A DNA stretch of 64,000 nt from DAHUYF01 sp963838385 (GTDB lineage: Bacteria; Pseudomonadota; Alphaproteobacteria; ATCC43930; CGMCC-115725), in assembly GCA_963838385.1 (NCBI GenBank), contig CAWIRE010000004.1:1-64000 (forward strand), read 5' to 3'. A program made the translations under genes and the position numbers. Under the pieces are notes generated by a model. It did not search any database. It saw only the letters and a program-made list of their open reading frames with translations, and was not told the origin of the DNA. This document shows, piece by piece, positions 29,638-37,984 of this stretch. Each line of letters begins with the position of its first letter. Position 1 is the stretch's first letter.

Positions 29638-30697
29638 AGCGCTCCGTCAGCTTGAGCTCGATGCGCCGGTTACGGCGGTAGGCGGCCTCGTCATTGCCGG
29701 GGTCGAGCGGCTGGAACTGGCCGAACCCGGCGGCGACCAGGCGGTTGGCGGGGATGCCCTGGTCGATGAAGTAGCGCACCACCGAGATCGCCCGCGCCGT
29801 CGACAGCTCCCAGTTGGAGGGGAATTGCGGCGTGTTGATCGGTCGTACGTCGGTATGGCCATCGACCCGCAGCACCCAGTTGATGTCGGGCGGGATCTTG
29901 GCCGAGATCTCCTTGAGCGCCTGCGCCACCGGCAGCAGGCGCTGCTTGGCGTCGTCGGAGAGATCGGCGCTGCCCTGCGGGAACAGCACCTCCGACTGGA
30001 AGACGAAGCGGTCGCCGACGATGCGGATATCCGGCCGGTCGCCCAGCACCGCGCGCAGCCGCCCGAAGAACTCCGAGCGATAGCGCGCCAGCTCCTCGAC
30101 CTTGGTGGCGAGCGCGGCGTTGAGCCGCTTGCCGAGCTCGGCGATCTGCACCTGCTGGTCCTTGCTCTTGGCCTCCGAGGCGTCGAGCGCCGCGGCGATC
30201 TGCTGCAGCTGCTCGCGCAGCGCCAGGAGCTGCTGGTTGAGCTGGTCGATGGTGGTCTGGGCGGTGGCGAGCTTGGCGTCGCGCTCGGCCACCTGCTGCT
30301 GCGCGGCGCCGAGGCGCGCCTGGAGGTCGGCGGTGCTGTTGCGCTGCGCCGCGGTGGCGTCGTCGGCCCGGTTGCTGAGCTCGGCGATGCGGTTGGTGAG
30401 CGCGTCGCGCTCGGCATTGACCGATTGCAGCTGGCTCGACAGCTGCGCCACGGTATTGCGCAGATCGGCATTGGCGTTCTCGTCCAGCGCCAGCATGTCC
30501 GAGAGCTGCTGGATCTTGAGCCGGAGGTCGTGCACCTCCGCGTCGCGCCCGGTGAGCGCGTCGGTCAGGTAGAACTGGCCGGCGGTGAACACCAGCAGCA
30601 CGAAGATGATGACCATGACCAGCTGCGACAGGGCGTCGACGAAGCCCGGCCATATGTCGATGCTGGAGCGGCGCTGGCGGCGGGAATAGGTCGCCAT
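29636..30697 (-). CDS. MotB/OmpA-like peptidoglycan-binding protein, non-flagellar
   Basis: A 353-residue protein with a short cytoplasmic N-terminus, one membrane helix (about 25-45: LSQLVMVIIFVLLVFTAGQF) preceded by DIWPGFVDA, a coiled coil (about 55-205) and a C-terminal OmpA-type peptidoglycan-binding domain (VLFPQGSADLSDDAKQRLLP, VDGHTDVRPI, NWELSTARAISVVRYFIDQG). The aspartate in PGFVDALSQ matches the MotB/TolR proton-binding position. It is paired with the MotA-like gene 23 bases upstream. No flagellar gene is nearby, so a role in envelope energisation is more likely than motility. Confidence 0.82.
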   Translation of the reverse strand: MATYSRRQRRSSIDIWPGFVDALSQLVMVIIFVLLVFTAGQFYLTDALTGRDAEVHDLRLKIQQLSDMLALDENANADLRNTVAQLSSQLQSVNAERDALTNRIAELSNRADDATAAQRNSTADLQARLGAAQQQVAERDAKLATAQTTIDQLNQQLLALREQLQQIAAALDASEAKSKDQQVQIAELGKRLNAALATKVEELARYRSEFFGRLRAVLGDRPDIRIVGDRFVFQSEVLFPQGSADLSDDAKQRLLPVAQALKEISAKIPPDINWVLRVDGHTDVRPINTPQFPSNWELSTARAISVVRYFIDQGIPANRLVAAGFGQFQPLDPGNDEAAYRRNRRIELKLTER

Positions 30698-30720
30698 CTA
30701 GGCTTTCCTATGCTAGCTTC

Positions 30721-31869
30721 CTATGAGCGCTCCGGCTCCTCGGCCAGAGCGGCGATGGTACGGGCGAGCAGCCGGATCTCGCTGCGGATCTCCTGCGTCG
30801 CCTCGCCGCGGCCTTGCGCCACGTCCTCGGCAAGCCGCGCCAGGTAGATCTCGATGTTGCGCAGATGCCCGCGCGTCTCGTCATGGCCGAGCGGACCGCT
30901 GGCGGTGGCATCGGCCAGGCGCTGCAGCACCGGCTTCAGCTCCACCTGGGCCTCGGCCAGCCGCAGCAGCAGCGACTGCTCGGCGCGCATCTGGTCGGTG
31001 AGGGTGGAGAGCCGCTCGGTCAGCGACTGCAGATTGGTGTTGGCGGAGATGCGGCTCTCTTCGCCGCGTCCCATGATGCGCTGGAGGTTGTCGAGGCTGT
31101 CGGCGGTCTGCTCGAGCAGCGCCTGGATGAAGGCCGGGACCGAGGTCTCGCCGGCATCGCCCGCCGGCCCGCCGCCAGACAGCCGCGTATAGCCCGAGAG
31201 ATACTCCTCGAGATCGTGATAGAAGCGGTTCTGTGCCAGCCCGGCCTGGAGGTCGAGGAAGCCCAGCACCAGCGATCCCGCCAGCCCGAAGAGCGAGGCG
31301 CTGAAGGCGGTGCTCATGCCGCCCAGCGGCGATTGCAGACCGCTCTTGAGGTCGTTGAAGGCGCGTACGGGGTCGCTGGCGCCGGCCGACAGCGTGCCGA
31401 TGACGCCGCCCACCGACTGCACCGTCTGGAGCAGGCCGTAGAAGGTGCCGAGCAGGCCGAGGAAGACGAGGAGGCCGATCAGGTAGCGCGAGGTCTCGCG
31501 GGTCTCGTCGAGCCGCGTGCCGATGCCGTCGAGCAGCGTGCGCATCGACATCGCCGAGAGGCTCACCCGCCCGCCGCGGCGGTCGGCGAGCATGGTGGCC
31601 ATCGGCGCCAGCAGCCGCGGCAGCTGCTCGTTCGGCTGGTTCGCCTGGTTGCGGCGGAAGCGCTCGAGCCAGGCGACCTCGGGATTGAGCAGCATCACCT
31701 GGTGGAAGATATAGAGGATCCCGGCCAGCAGGATGGACAGGATCACGCCGTTGACCGCGGGGTTGCCCATGAAGAAGCGGTAGAGCGCGGGCGACAGCAG
31801 CGCCGCGATCGTGGCGACCATGGCCACGAAGACGGCCATCCGGGTCAGATAGCGTTGGGGGCGGGTCAA
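30721..31869 (-). CDS. MotA/TolQ/ExbB-like proton channel subunit, non-flagellar
   Basis: A 382-residue membrane protein with helices at about 12-31, 40-58, 137-157 and 194-212. The pattern LIGLLVFLGLLGTFYGLLQT and GLQSPLGGMSTAFSASLFGL is the conserved TolQ/MotA channel core. A long, coiled C-terminal cytoplasmic tail follows (about 250-382). The partner is the MotB-like gene downstream; the OmpA-like gene is 32 bases upstream. Together they should form a proton-driven motor anchored to peptidoglycan. The cargo or process driven is unknown. Confidence 0.82.
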   Translation of the reverse strand: MTRPQRYLTRMAVFVAMVATIAALLSPALYRFFMGNPAVNGVILSILLAGILYIFHQVMLLNPEVAWLERFRRNQANQPNEQLPRLLAPMATMLADRRGGRVSLSAMSMRTLLDGIGTRLDETRETSRYLIGLLVFLGLLGTFYGLLQTVQSVGGVIGTLSAGASDPVRAFNDLKSGLQSPLGGMSTAFSASLFGLAGSLVLGFLDLQAGLAQNRFYHDLEEYLSGYTRLSGGGPAGDAGETSVPAFIQALLEQTADSLDNLQRIMGRGEESRISANTNLQSLTERLSTLTDQMRAEQSLLLRLAEAQVELKPVLQRLADATASGPLGHDETRGHLRNIEIYLARLAEDVAQGRGEATQEIRSEIRLLARTIAALAEEPERS

Positions 31870-31901
31870 GGGTTCGTCCTCTGCCGAAGGAACGTTCGGA
31901 C

Positions 31902-32876
31902 TCAGTGTTCGAGCAAGACGATGTCGACGCGATCGGGCGGCTCCTCGCCCTCGTTGCGGTTGCCGAGGGCGCGCACGTCCATGCGCGTGTTGGCGACGCC
32001 GTGCTCCATCAGATAGCTGCGCACCGCGAGCGCTCGCTGCAGCGAGATGCGCCGCGACTGATTCGCTTGGTCGGCGGTGCCGCTGGCATAGGCAATGAGC
32101 TGCAGGCGCAGATGCGCATCGCCGGTGAGTCGCTTGACCACGGCATCGAGCGCGCCCTTGGCGCCGTCCGGCAGGTCGGCCTTGTCGCCGCTGAAGAGGA
32201 TGCGCTCCGGGTGGCCTGCGGCCAAAGCGGCGGGCGCCGCGGCCGGGGTGGGCTTGACGGGCGCCTCCGGCGGCAAACTCGGCGGGGCGTTCATCGCCGT
32301 CGTCGTCGCCGGCGAGGGCGGCGGTGCGACCGGTGCCGGGCTCGGCGGCGCGACGGTCGGCACGATCGGTGCGGCGGGCGCCGCGGGCTTGGCGGGCGGC
32401 GCGGCGGCCGGGCTTGCCGCCGCTGCCGTGGCCGGCGCTTCGGGCGGCGCGGCAGGCTCGGCGAGCGGTGTCGCCGCGACGCTCTCGCGCGGGACGGCCG
32501 GCCCGTTCGCTGCCACCGGCGCGATCGGCGCTGCCGGCCGCGCGGCCACCGCGCGGGTCTCGCCCTTGGGCTCGGCCTTGGCCAGCGCCTTCTTCTTCGT
32601 CCTGGGCGGGTGGAGGTGGATGCCCTTGGCCCGCGCCGACCGCATCGAATGCGTCGCCGCGGCGCCACGAGGCGTGCGGCCGCGCAGGAGATCGGGCAGG
32701 GTCGGCACCGGGCCCAGCGAATCGAGCACGCTGAGATCGACGGATACCGCCGGTTGCGGCACCGTGCCGACAACGGTCTGAGCTGCCGCCGGAAGCGTCG
32801 CGGCGACAAGCAAAGCCAGGGCTGAAACGAAGGGAAGCGTCCGAATCACCGAAAGCCGAAGGGGTGAGCTGGGCAT
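31902..32876 (-). CDS. Secreted OmpA-domain protein with proline/alanine-rich linker
   Basis: 324 residues from ATG 32876, where a good signal peptide begins (LPFVSALALLVAATLPAAAQ). A mature N-terminal region is followed by a basic patch (PPRTKKKALAKAEPK), a proline/alanine linker of about 110 residues that could span the periplasm, and a C-terminal OmpA-like domain (about 225-324) with RISLQRALAVRSYLMEHGV and RVDIVLLEH. It would bind peptidoglycan. It is the first of three envelope genes ahead of the MotA/MotB-like pair. No lipobox cysteine is seen. Confidence 0.78.
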   Translation of the reverse strand: MPSSPLRLSVIRTLPFVSALALLVAATLPAAAQTVVGTVPQPAVSVDLSVLDSLGPVPTLPDLLRGRTPRGAAATHSMRSARAKGIHLHPPRTKKKALAKAEPKGETRAVAARPAAPIAPVAANGPAVPRESVAATPLAEPAAPPEAPATAAAASPAAAPPAKPAAPAAPIVPTVAPPSPAPVAPPPSPATTTAMNAPPSLPPEAPVKPTPAAAPAALAAGHPERILFSGDKADLPDGAKGALDAVVKRLTGDAHLRLQLIAYASGTADQANQSRRISLQRALAVRSYLMEHGVANTRMDVRALGNRNEGEEPPDRVDIVLLEH

Positions 32877-32965
32877 GCCGCCACGGTCCATTAATGCTTC
32901 AGCGGGCGCGCGATTTGCCGCGTCATGAGCGTAAAATACCGCAAGCAGGCCGGTCGCCGCCACAC

Positions 32966-33778
32966 TCAGTTTGCCGCCGGCTCCTGGAGCGCCTTCTTGA
33001 GCAGCGACAGCAGCGCCGGATGAAGGTGGTCGTTGCCGGCGACAACGTCGCCGCTCGCCAGCATACCCTGGCCCCCGGCGAGATCGCTGACATAGCCGCC
33101 GGCCTCCCGGACGATGAGCAGCCCGGCGGCGAGATCCCAGGGCTGGAGCCCGAACTCCCAGAATCCCTCGAAGCGCCCCGCCGCGACATAGGCGAGGTCG
33201 AGCGAGGCGACGCCCATCCGGCGCACGCCGCTGGTCGCCGCCATGACCGCATTCAGGGTGGTGAGATAGCGCGGATGGTCGCCACGGCCGATGAAGGGAA
33301 TGCCGGTGCCGATCAGCGCCTCGGCGAGGTGCCGGCGCGCCGAGACGCGCAGCCGCCGGTCGTTATGGAAGGCGCCCGCGCCTTTTTCCGCCCAGAACAT
33401 CTCGTCGCGCACGGGCTCGTAGATCACCCCGGCGATAAGCTCGCCGTCGCGCTCGAGGCCGATCGAAATGGAGAAATGCGGGATGCCATGGAGGAAGTTG
33501 GTGGTGCCGTCGAGCGGGTCGACGATCCAGCGGTGATGGCGGTCGCTGCCCGCCTCGGTGCCGCTCTCCTCCATGAGGAAGCCGTAGCCCGGCCGCGCCT
33601 TGCCGAGCTCGGCGCGCAGCAGCCTCTCGGCCTTGAGATCGGCCGCACTGACGAAATCGCCCGGTCCCTTGACCGAGACCTGGAGCTGCTCGACCTCGCC
33701 GAAATCGCGGATCAGACCGCGCGCTGCCTTGCGCGCGGCGTTGGCCATGACATTGATGGTGGCCGAGCGCGGCGGCAA
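32966..33778 (-). CDS. suhB: Inositol monophosphatase family protein
   Basis: A 270-residue Mg-dependent phosphatase. Metal-site motifs are LMEESGTE, WIVDPLDGTTNFLHGIPHF and, near the C-terminus, LQPWDLAAGLLIVREAGG. The enzyme class hydrolyses inositol-1-phosphate and related sugar phosphates; in E. coli SuhB also assists rRNA antitermination. The N-terminus (SATINVMANAARKAARGLIR) matches alphaproteobacterial SuhB. It begins 3 bases after the efp stop, on the same strand, so they are co-transcribed. Confidence 0.93.
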   Translation of the reverse strand: MPPRSATINVMANAARKAARGLIRDFGEVEQLQVSVKGPGDFVSAADLKAERLLRAELGKARPGYGFLMEESGTEAGSDRHHRWIVDPLDGTTNFLHGIPHFSISIGLERDGELIAGVIYEPVRDEMFWAEKGAGAFHNDRRLRVSARRHLAEALIGTGIPFIGRGDHPRYLTTLNAVMAATSGVRRMGVASLDLAYVAAGRFEGFWEFGLQPWDLAAGLLIVREAGGYVSDLAGGQGMLASGDVVAGNDHLHPALLSLLKKALQEPAAN

Positions 33779-33781
33779 AAA

Positions 33782-34348
33782 TCAGTCCTTCGCCCGCTCG
33801 AGATAGCTGCCGTCGGCGGTGTTGACGACGATCCTCGTCCCGGCGGCGATGTGGGGCGGGATCATCACCCGCCGGCCGTTCTCGAGCTTGCCGGATTTGT
33901 AGGAGGAGGAGGCGGTCTGCCCCTTCACCACCGGATCGGCCTCGACCACGGTCATCACCACGCTTTGCGGCAGGGTGACGGCGAGCGGCGAGCCTTCATG
34001 GAGCTGGATGGTGCAGAGCATGCCTTCCTGCAGGAAATCGGCGGGCTCGCCGATCATCGCCTTGTTGACGGTGAGCTGCTCGTAGGTCTCGTTGTCCATG
34101 AAGGTGGCGAGGTCGCCGTCGAGATAGAGGAACTGCATCTCCTTCTCGTCGAGCTGGGCGCGCTCCACCGTCTCCTGGGTGCGGAACCGCTCGTTGAGCT
34201 TGGAGCCGCCGCGCAGATCGCGCATCTCGACCTGGGCGAAGGCGCCGCCCTTGCCCGGCTGCACCAGCTCGCGGCGCAGCACCAGCCAGAGCTTGCCCTG
34301 ATGCTCCAGGACGTTGCCCGGCTTGATGTCGATGGCACTGATCTTCAT
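33782..34348 (-). CDS. efp: Translation elongation factor P
   Basis: Relieves ribosome stalling on polyproline. 188 residues, standard length, with MKISAIDIKPGNVLEHQGKL, the loop LVQPGKGGAFAQVEMR whose Lys33 is the expected modification site, and a C-terminal EGRRVM-like stretch (KSGKLENGRRVMIPPHIAAG). The lysine in a PGKGGA context is the type modified by EpmA, and an epmA gene lies 1.9 kb away on the opposite strand. First gene of a leftward transcript with suhB. Confidence 0.96.
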   Translation of the reverse strand: MKISAIDIKPGNVLEHQGKLWLVLRRELVQPGKGGAFAQVEMRDLRGGSKLNERFRTQETVERAQLDEKEMQFLYLDGDLATFMDNETYEQLTVNKAMIGEPADFLQEGMLCTIQLHEGSPLAVTLPQSVVMTVVEADPVVKGQTASSSYKSGKLENGRRVMIPPHIAAGTRIVVNTADGSYLERAKD

Positions 34349-34494
34349 GGCGCTCGTCCTTGTGGCGCTACGGTTAAGACGGGATTGCGATCGGTGCCGC
34401 TTCCTAGCAGCTTGCCTCGGCCAAAGGAAGGGGCGGCGCGGCTCCGAGTGTCATCGAATCCGGGATATCCTGGGTGGGCGAGGGAGGTGATGCC

Positions 34495-36201
34495 ATGCGC
34501 GGATGGGGTGGATGTGTCGCGGCCGCGGCGCTGCTGGGCGCCGCCGGTCCGGTTTTCGGCCAGGAGGCGGCGGTCCGGCCGACGACGCCGATCGAGCATC
34601 TCATCGTCGTGGTCGGCGAGAATCTGACCTTCGATCATCTCTTCGCCACCTTCCGCCCGCCGGCCGGACAAAACGTCGCCACCCTGCTGGCCAAGGGTAT
34701 CATCAAGGCGGATGGCAGCCCCGGCCCCGAGGCGGCGCTCGCCGCGCAGCACCTCGCCGCGCCGCGCGGGCGCTACGAGGTGACGCCGCCGCTCGCCGGC
34801 AGCTTCTCGGCCTTGCCGCAACCCGGCACCACCTATGCCCGCGGCCTGCCGAAGGACACCGCCGATCGGCGCTTTCCGACGGCGATGCCGAACGCGCCGT
34901 TCCAGATCACGCGCTATGCCGATTACATGGCATTCGTCGGCGACCCCGTGCATCGCTTCTTCCAGATGTGGCAGCAATTCGACGGCGGGCGCCAGGATCT
35001 CTTCGTCTGGGTCGATCTCACCTCGGGCGAGGGCTCGGCCAGGCATCACGACGATCCCAGCCTGAGCACCAACCAGGGCGCGGTCGCGATGGGCGTCTAC
35101 AACATGCAGGCGGGCGACGCGCCCTATCTGCGCGAGCTGGCCCGGCGCTACGCGCTCGCCGACAACTACCATCAGCCGATCATGGGCGGCACCGGCGCCA
35201 ATTACTTCGCGCTCGCCACCGGCTATGTCGCCTCATACCTGACCGATGGCCGGCCGACGCCGCCGCCGGCCAATCAGATCGAGAATCCAGAACCGCGCCC
35301 CGGCACGCCGAACTGGTACACCCGCTCCGGCTACACCAGCGGCTCCTACACCGCCTGTGCCGATCCGGCGCAGCCTGGGGTCAAGGCGATCCGCGACTAT
35401 CTCGCCACGCTGCCCTACAAGCCCTTCAACGATGGCAATTGCCTGCCGGGGCATTATTACCTCGTCAACAACTACCATCCCGGCTACGCGCCGGACGGCA
35501 CGCCGAAGCCGCTCGGGCCCAACGAATTCACCCTGCCGCCGCAGCGGCAGAGGACCATCGCCGAGGCGCTCTCGGCCAAGGGCGTGTCGTGGAAATGGTA
35601 CAGCGGCGGGCGCACCGAGGACGGCATCGACGCCGAGCAGTATTGCGACATCTGCGATGCCCTCACGCATTCGACCGCGGTGATGACCGGCCCCCTCAGG
35701 CGCAACCTCGTGGGCCTGGCGGCGCTCGACCGCGACATCGCCGGCGGCACCTTGCCCGCGGTCTCCTTCGTCGTGCCGCCCAACGCCGATTCCGGCCATC
35801 CCGCCTATTCGACCGTGCCGCTCTATGAGGGCTTCCTGCGCGGCCTGATCGGCAAGGTGCAGGCCGATCCCGCGCTCTGGGCCAAGACGGCGATCCTGGT
35901 CACCACTGACGAGGGCGGCGGCTACTACGACAGCGGCTATATCCAGATCCTCGATTTCTTCGGCGACGGCACGCGCATCGCGATGATCGCGGTCTCGCCC
36001 TTTGCTCGCAAAGGCCTTGTCGAGCACACCTATTACGACCACGTCTCGATCCTGAAATTCATCGAGCGCAATTGGCGGCTGAAGCCGCTGTCGCCGCAGA
36101 GCCGCGACAACCTGCCGAATCCAGTGATGTCGGCCAGCGACCCCTATGTGCCGCAGAACCGGCCCGCCATCGGCGACCTGATGGAGCTGTTCCGGTTCTG
36201 A
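34495..36201 (+). CDS. Secreted phosphoesterase (acid phosphatase / phospholipase C family)
   Basis: 568 residues from ATG 34495, which follows AGGGAGGTGAT. A signal peptide (CVAAAALLGAAGPVFGQ) precedes the PF04185-type domain: PIEHLIVVVGENLTFDHLFA, then ALADNYHQPIMGGTGANYFA, VVPPNADSGHPAYSTVPLYE, TTDEGGGYYD and RIAMIAVSPFARKG. These are metal-binding and catalytic segments of AcpA/PlcC-like enzymes that hydrolyse phosphomonoesters or phosphodiesters outside the inner membrane. It separates efp from epmA. Substrate is not determinable. Confidence 0.85.
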   Translation: MRGWGGCVAAAALLGAAGPVFGQEAAVRPTTPIEHLIVVVGENLTFDHLFATFRPPAGQNVATLLAKGIIKADGSPGPEAALAAQHLAAPRGRYEVTPPLAGSFSALPQPGTTYARGLPKDTADRRFPTAMPNAPFQITRYADYMAFVGDPVHRFFQMWQQFDGGRQDLFVWVDLTSGEGSARHHDDPSLSTNQGAVAMGVYNMQAGDAPYLRELARRYALADNYHQPIMGGTGANYFALATGYVASYLTDGRPTPPPANQIENPEPRPGTPNWYTRSGYTSGSYTACADPAQPGVKAIRDYLATLPYKPFNDGNCLPGHYYLVNNYHPGYAPDGTPKPLGPNEFTLPPQRQRTIAEALSAKGVSWKWYSGGRTEDGIDAEQYCDICDALTHSTAVMTGPLRRNLVGLAALDRDIAGGTLPAVSFVVPPNADSGHPAYSTVPLYEGFLRGLIGKVQADPALWAKTAILVTTDEGGGYYDSGYIQILDFFGDGTRIAMIAVSPFARKGLVEHTYYDHVSILKFIERNWRLKPLSPQSRDNLPNPVMSASDPYVPQNRPAIGDLMELFRF

Positions 36202-36254
36202 GCGCGGTGCTGGTAAGGTCGGGTCGGCCTGCGGACAACCCCTGACGAGGCGAG

Positions 36255-37295
36255 ATGGCCGGCGACGCGTGGTGGCAGCCCGAGCGTTTTGCACTGAAAC
36301 GCGTCAAGCTCGAGACGCGTGCGCGCATCATCGCCGCCATCCGCGGCTTCTTCGCCGAGCGCGGCTTTGCCGAGGTGGACACGCCGGCGCTGCAGGTGAG
36401 CCCCGGGCTCGAGCCGCACCTCCAGGCCTTTGCCACGACGCTGCACGAGCCCGGCGAGGGGCCGCGCCCGCGCTTCCTGCAGACCTCGCCCGAATTCGCC
36501 ATGAAGAAGCTGCTGGTGGCGGGCGTGCCGCGGCTTTTCCAGCTCGCGCGTTGCTTCCGCAATGCCGAGCGCTCGCGCACCCATCACCCCGAATTCACCA
36601 TGCTCGAATGGTATCGCGCCGGCGCCACCTACCGCGATCTCATGGCCGATTGCGAGGCGCTGCTCGCCGCAGCGCTCGCCGCCGCCGGCGCCGCGCAGTT
36701 CACCTGGCAAGGCCGCAGCGCCGATCCCGGCGCGCGCTGGAGCTATCTCAGCGTCGCCGAGGCGTTCCAGCGCTTCTGCGGCATCGACCTGCTGGCCACC
36801 GCGCCCGATCCCGCGGCGCCGAGCCTGGCGCTGCTGGCCGATGCCGCGCGCCCGCTCGCCATCGCGCCCCATCCCGGCGACGAGTGGGAGGATCTGTACT
36901 TCCGCCTGTTCCTCGAGCGCATCGAGCCGCATCTTGGCATCGGAGCGCCCACCATCCTCTACGACTATCCGGTCTCGATGGCGGCGCTCTCCCGCGTGAA
37001 GCCGGGCGATGCGCGGCTCGCCGAGCGCTTCGAGCTTTATGTCTGCGGGCTCGAGCTCGCCAACGCCTTCAGCGAGCTGACCGACGCTGCCGCCCAGCGC
37101 CGGCGCTTTCTCGCCGATCAGGCGGCAAAGCGCCGGCGCTATGGCGAGGCCTATCCCATCGACGAGGATTTCCTGGCCGCCCTTGCCCATGGCATGCCCG
37201 AGAGCGCCGGCATCGCGCTTGGCGTCGACCGGCTGGCCATGCTGGCGGCCGGCGCCGCGACGATCGAGGAGGTTCTCTGGGCCCCGGTGGGCTGA
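36255..37295 (+). CDS. epmA: EF-P lysine lysyltransferase EpmA
   Basis: A 346-residue paralogue of class II lysyl-tRNA synthetase that lacks the N-terminal anticodon-binding domain; the protein starts right at the catalytic core (LKRVKLETRARIIAAIRGFF). Motif 2 is FQLARCFRNAERSRTHHPEF followed by MLEWYRA, and motif 3 is GIALGVDRLAMLAAG. It attaches beta-lysine (or lysine) to EF-P, encoded nearby. The lysine 2,3-aminomutase EpmB, its usual partner, is not in the window. The start follows GACGAGGCG. Confidence 0.93.
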   Translation: MAGDAWWQPERFALKRVKLETRARIIAAIRGFFAERGFAEVDTPALQVSPGLEPHLQAFATTLHEPGEGPRPRFLQTSPEFAMKKLLVAGVPRLFQLARCFRNAERSRTHHPEFTMLEWYRAGATYRDLMADCEALLAAALAAAGAAQFTWQGRSADPGARWSYLSVAEAFQRFCGIDLLATAPDPAAPSLALLADAARPLAIAPHPGDEWEDLYFRLFLERIEPHLGIGAPTILYDYPVSMAALSRVKPGDARLAERFELYVCGLELANAFSELTDAAAQRRRFLADQAAKRRRYGEAYPIDEDFLAALAHGMPESAGIALGVDRLAMLAAGAATIEEVLWAPVG

Positions 37296-37316
37296 GGCGG
37301 GGCGCCGATCGCGCGG

Positions 37317-37961
37317 TCAGCGTTCGCCGGCCGCCGCCTCTGCCGCTTCGACGGCGGCGAGGAATTCCTTCACCGCCTGTCCCGGCCCGTCCGGGTGGTT
37401 CCAGACGGCGGCGATGACGGCAAGAAAATCGGCGCCGGCGGCGACCAGCGGCGCGCAATTGGCCGGGGTGATGCCGCCGATCGCGACCGAAGGCACGGTC
37501 ATGATCTCGCTCCACCAGCGCAGGATCTCGGGATCGGCGCGCTGCGGGGCCTCCTTGGTGCCGCTCGGGAAGAAGGCGCCGAAGGCGACGTAATCGGCGC
37601 CCGCCTCGGCCGCTTCGAGCGCCAGGTGGCGGCTCTGATGGCAGGTGACGCCGACGATACGGTCGGGCCCCAGGAGGCGGCGCGCCTCGGCATAGGACGC
37701 GTCCTGCTGGCCGACATGGACGCCGTCGCACTCGGTGGCGAGCGCGAGATCGGGCCGGTCGTTCATCAGGAAGGCGACGCCGCGCTGCTGCGCCACCGGC
37801 CGCAGCACCTCCGCGGCGCGGCGGATGGCGTCGTCATCGGCGCCTTTGAGGCGGAGCTGCACGCAGGCGACATCGCCGGCATCGAGCGCCTCGGCGAGCG
37901 CGTCGGCAAACTCGGCCGGCGCCAGCGCCGGCGGGGTGATGAGATAGAGGCGGCAGGTCAC
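37317..37961 (-). CDS. thiE: Thiamine phosphate synthase
   Basis: Joins HMP-PP and thiazole phosphate to thiamine phosphate. The TIM-barrel protein of 214 residues has LYLITPPAL at the start, VQLRLKGADDD, FLMNDRPDLALATECDGVHV, GQQDASYAEARRLLGPDRIV, GVTCHQS, DYVAFGAFFPSGTK and VAIGGITPANCAPLVAAGAD. GTG 37961 is the only start giving a whole domain; the nearby ATG is out of frame. It follows the aldolase gene by 23 bases, same strand. No TPP riboswitch is apparent because it is downstream in an operon. Confidence 0.92.
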   Translation of the reverse strand: MTCRLYLITPPALAPAEFADALAEALDAGDVACVQLRLKGADDDAIRRAAEVLRPVAQQRGVAFLMNDRPDLALATECDGVHVGQQDASYAEARRLLGPDRIVGVTCHQSRHLALEAAEAGADYVAFGAFFPSGTKEAPQRADPEILRWWSEIMTVPSVAIGGITPANCAPLVAAGADFLAVIAAVWNHPDGPGQAVKEFLAAVEAAEAAAGER

Positions 37962-37984
37962 CGCATGCCCGCGGCGGCCCTCGC

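Noticed and set aside
29636..32876. Zorya defence system from the MotA/MotB-like pair
   Set aside because: ZorC/ZorD or ZorE are absent and neighbours are housekeeping (efp, suhB, rpmE); the architecture alone is not enough.
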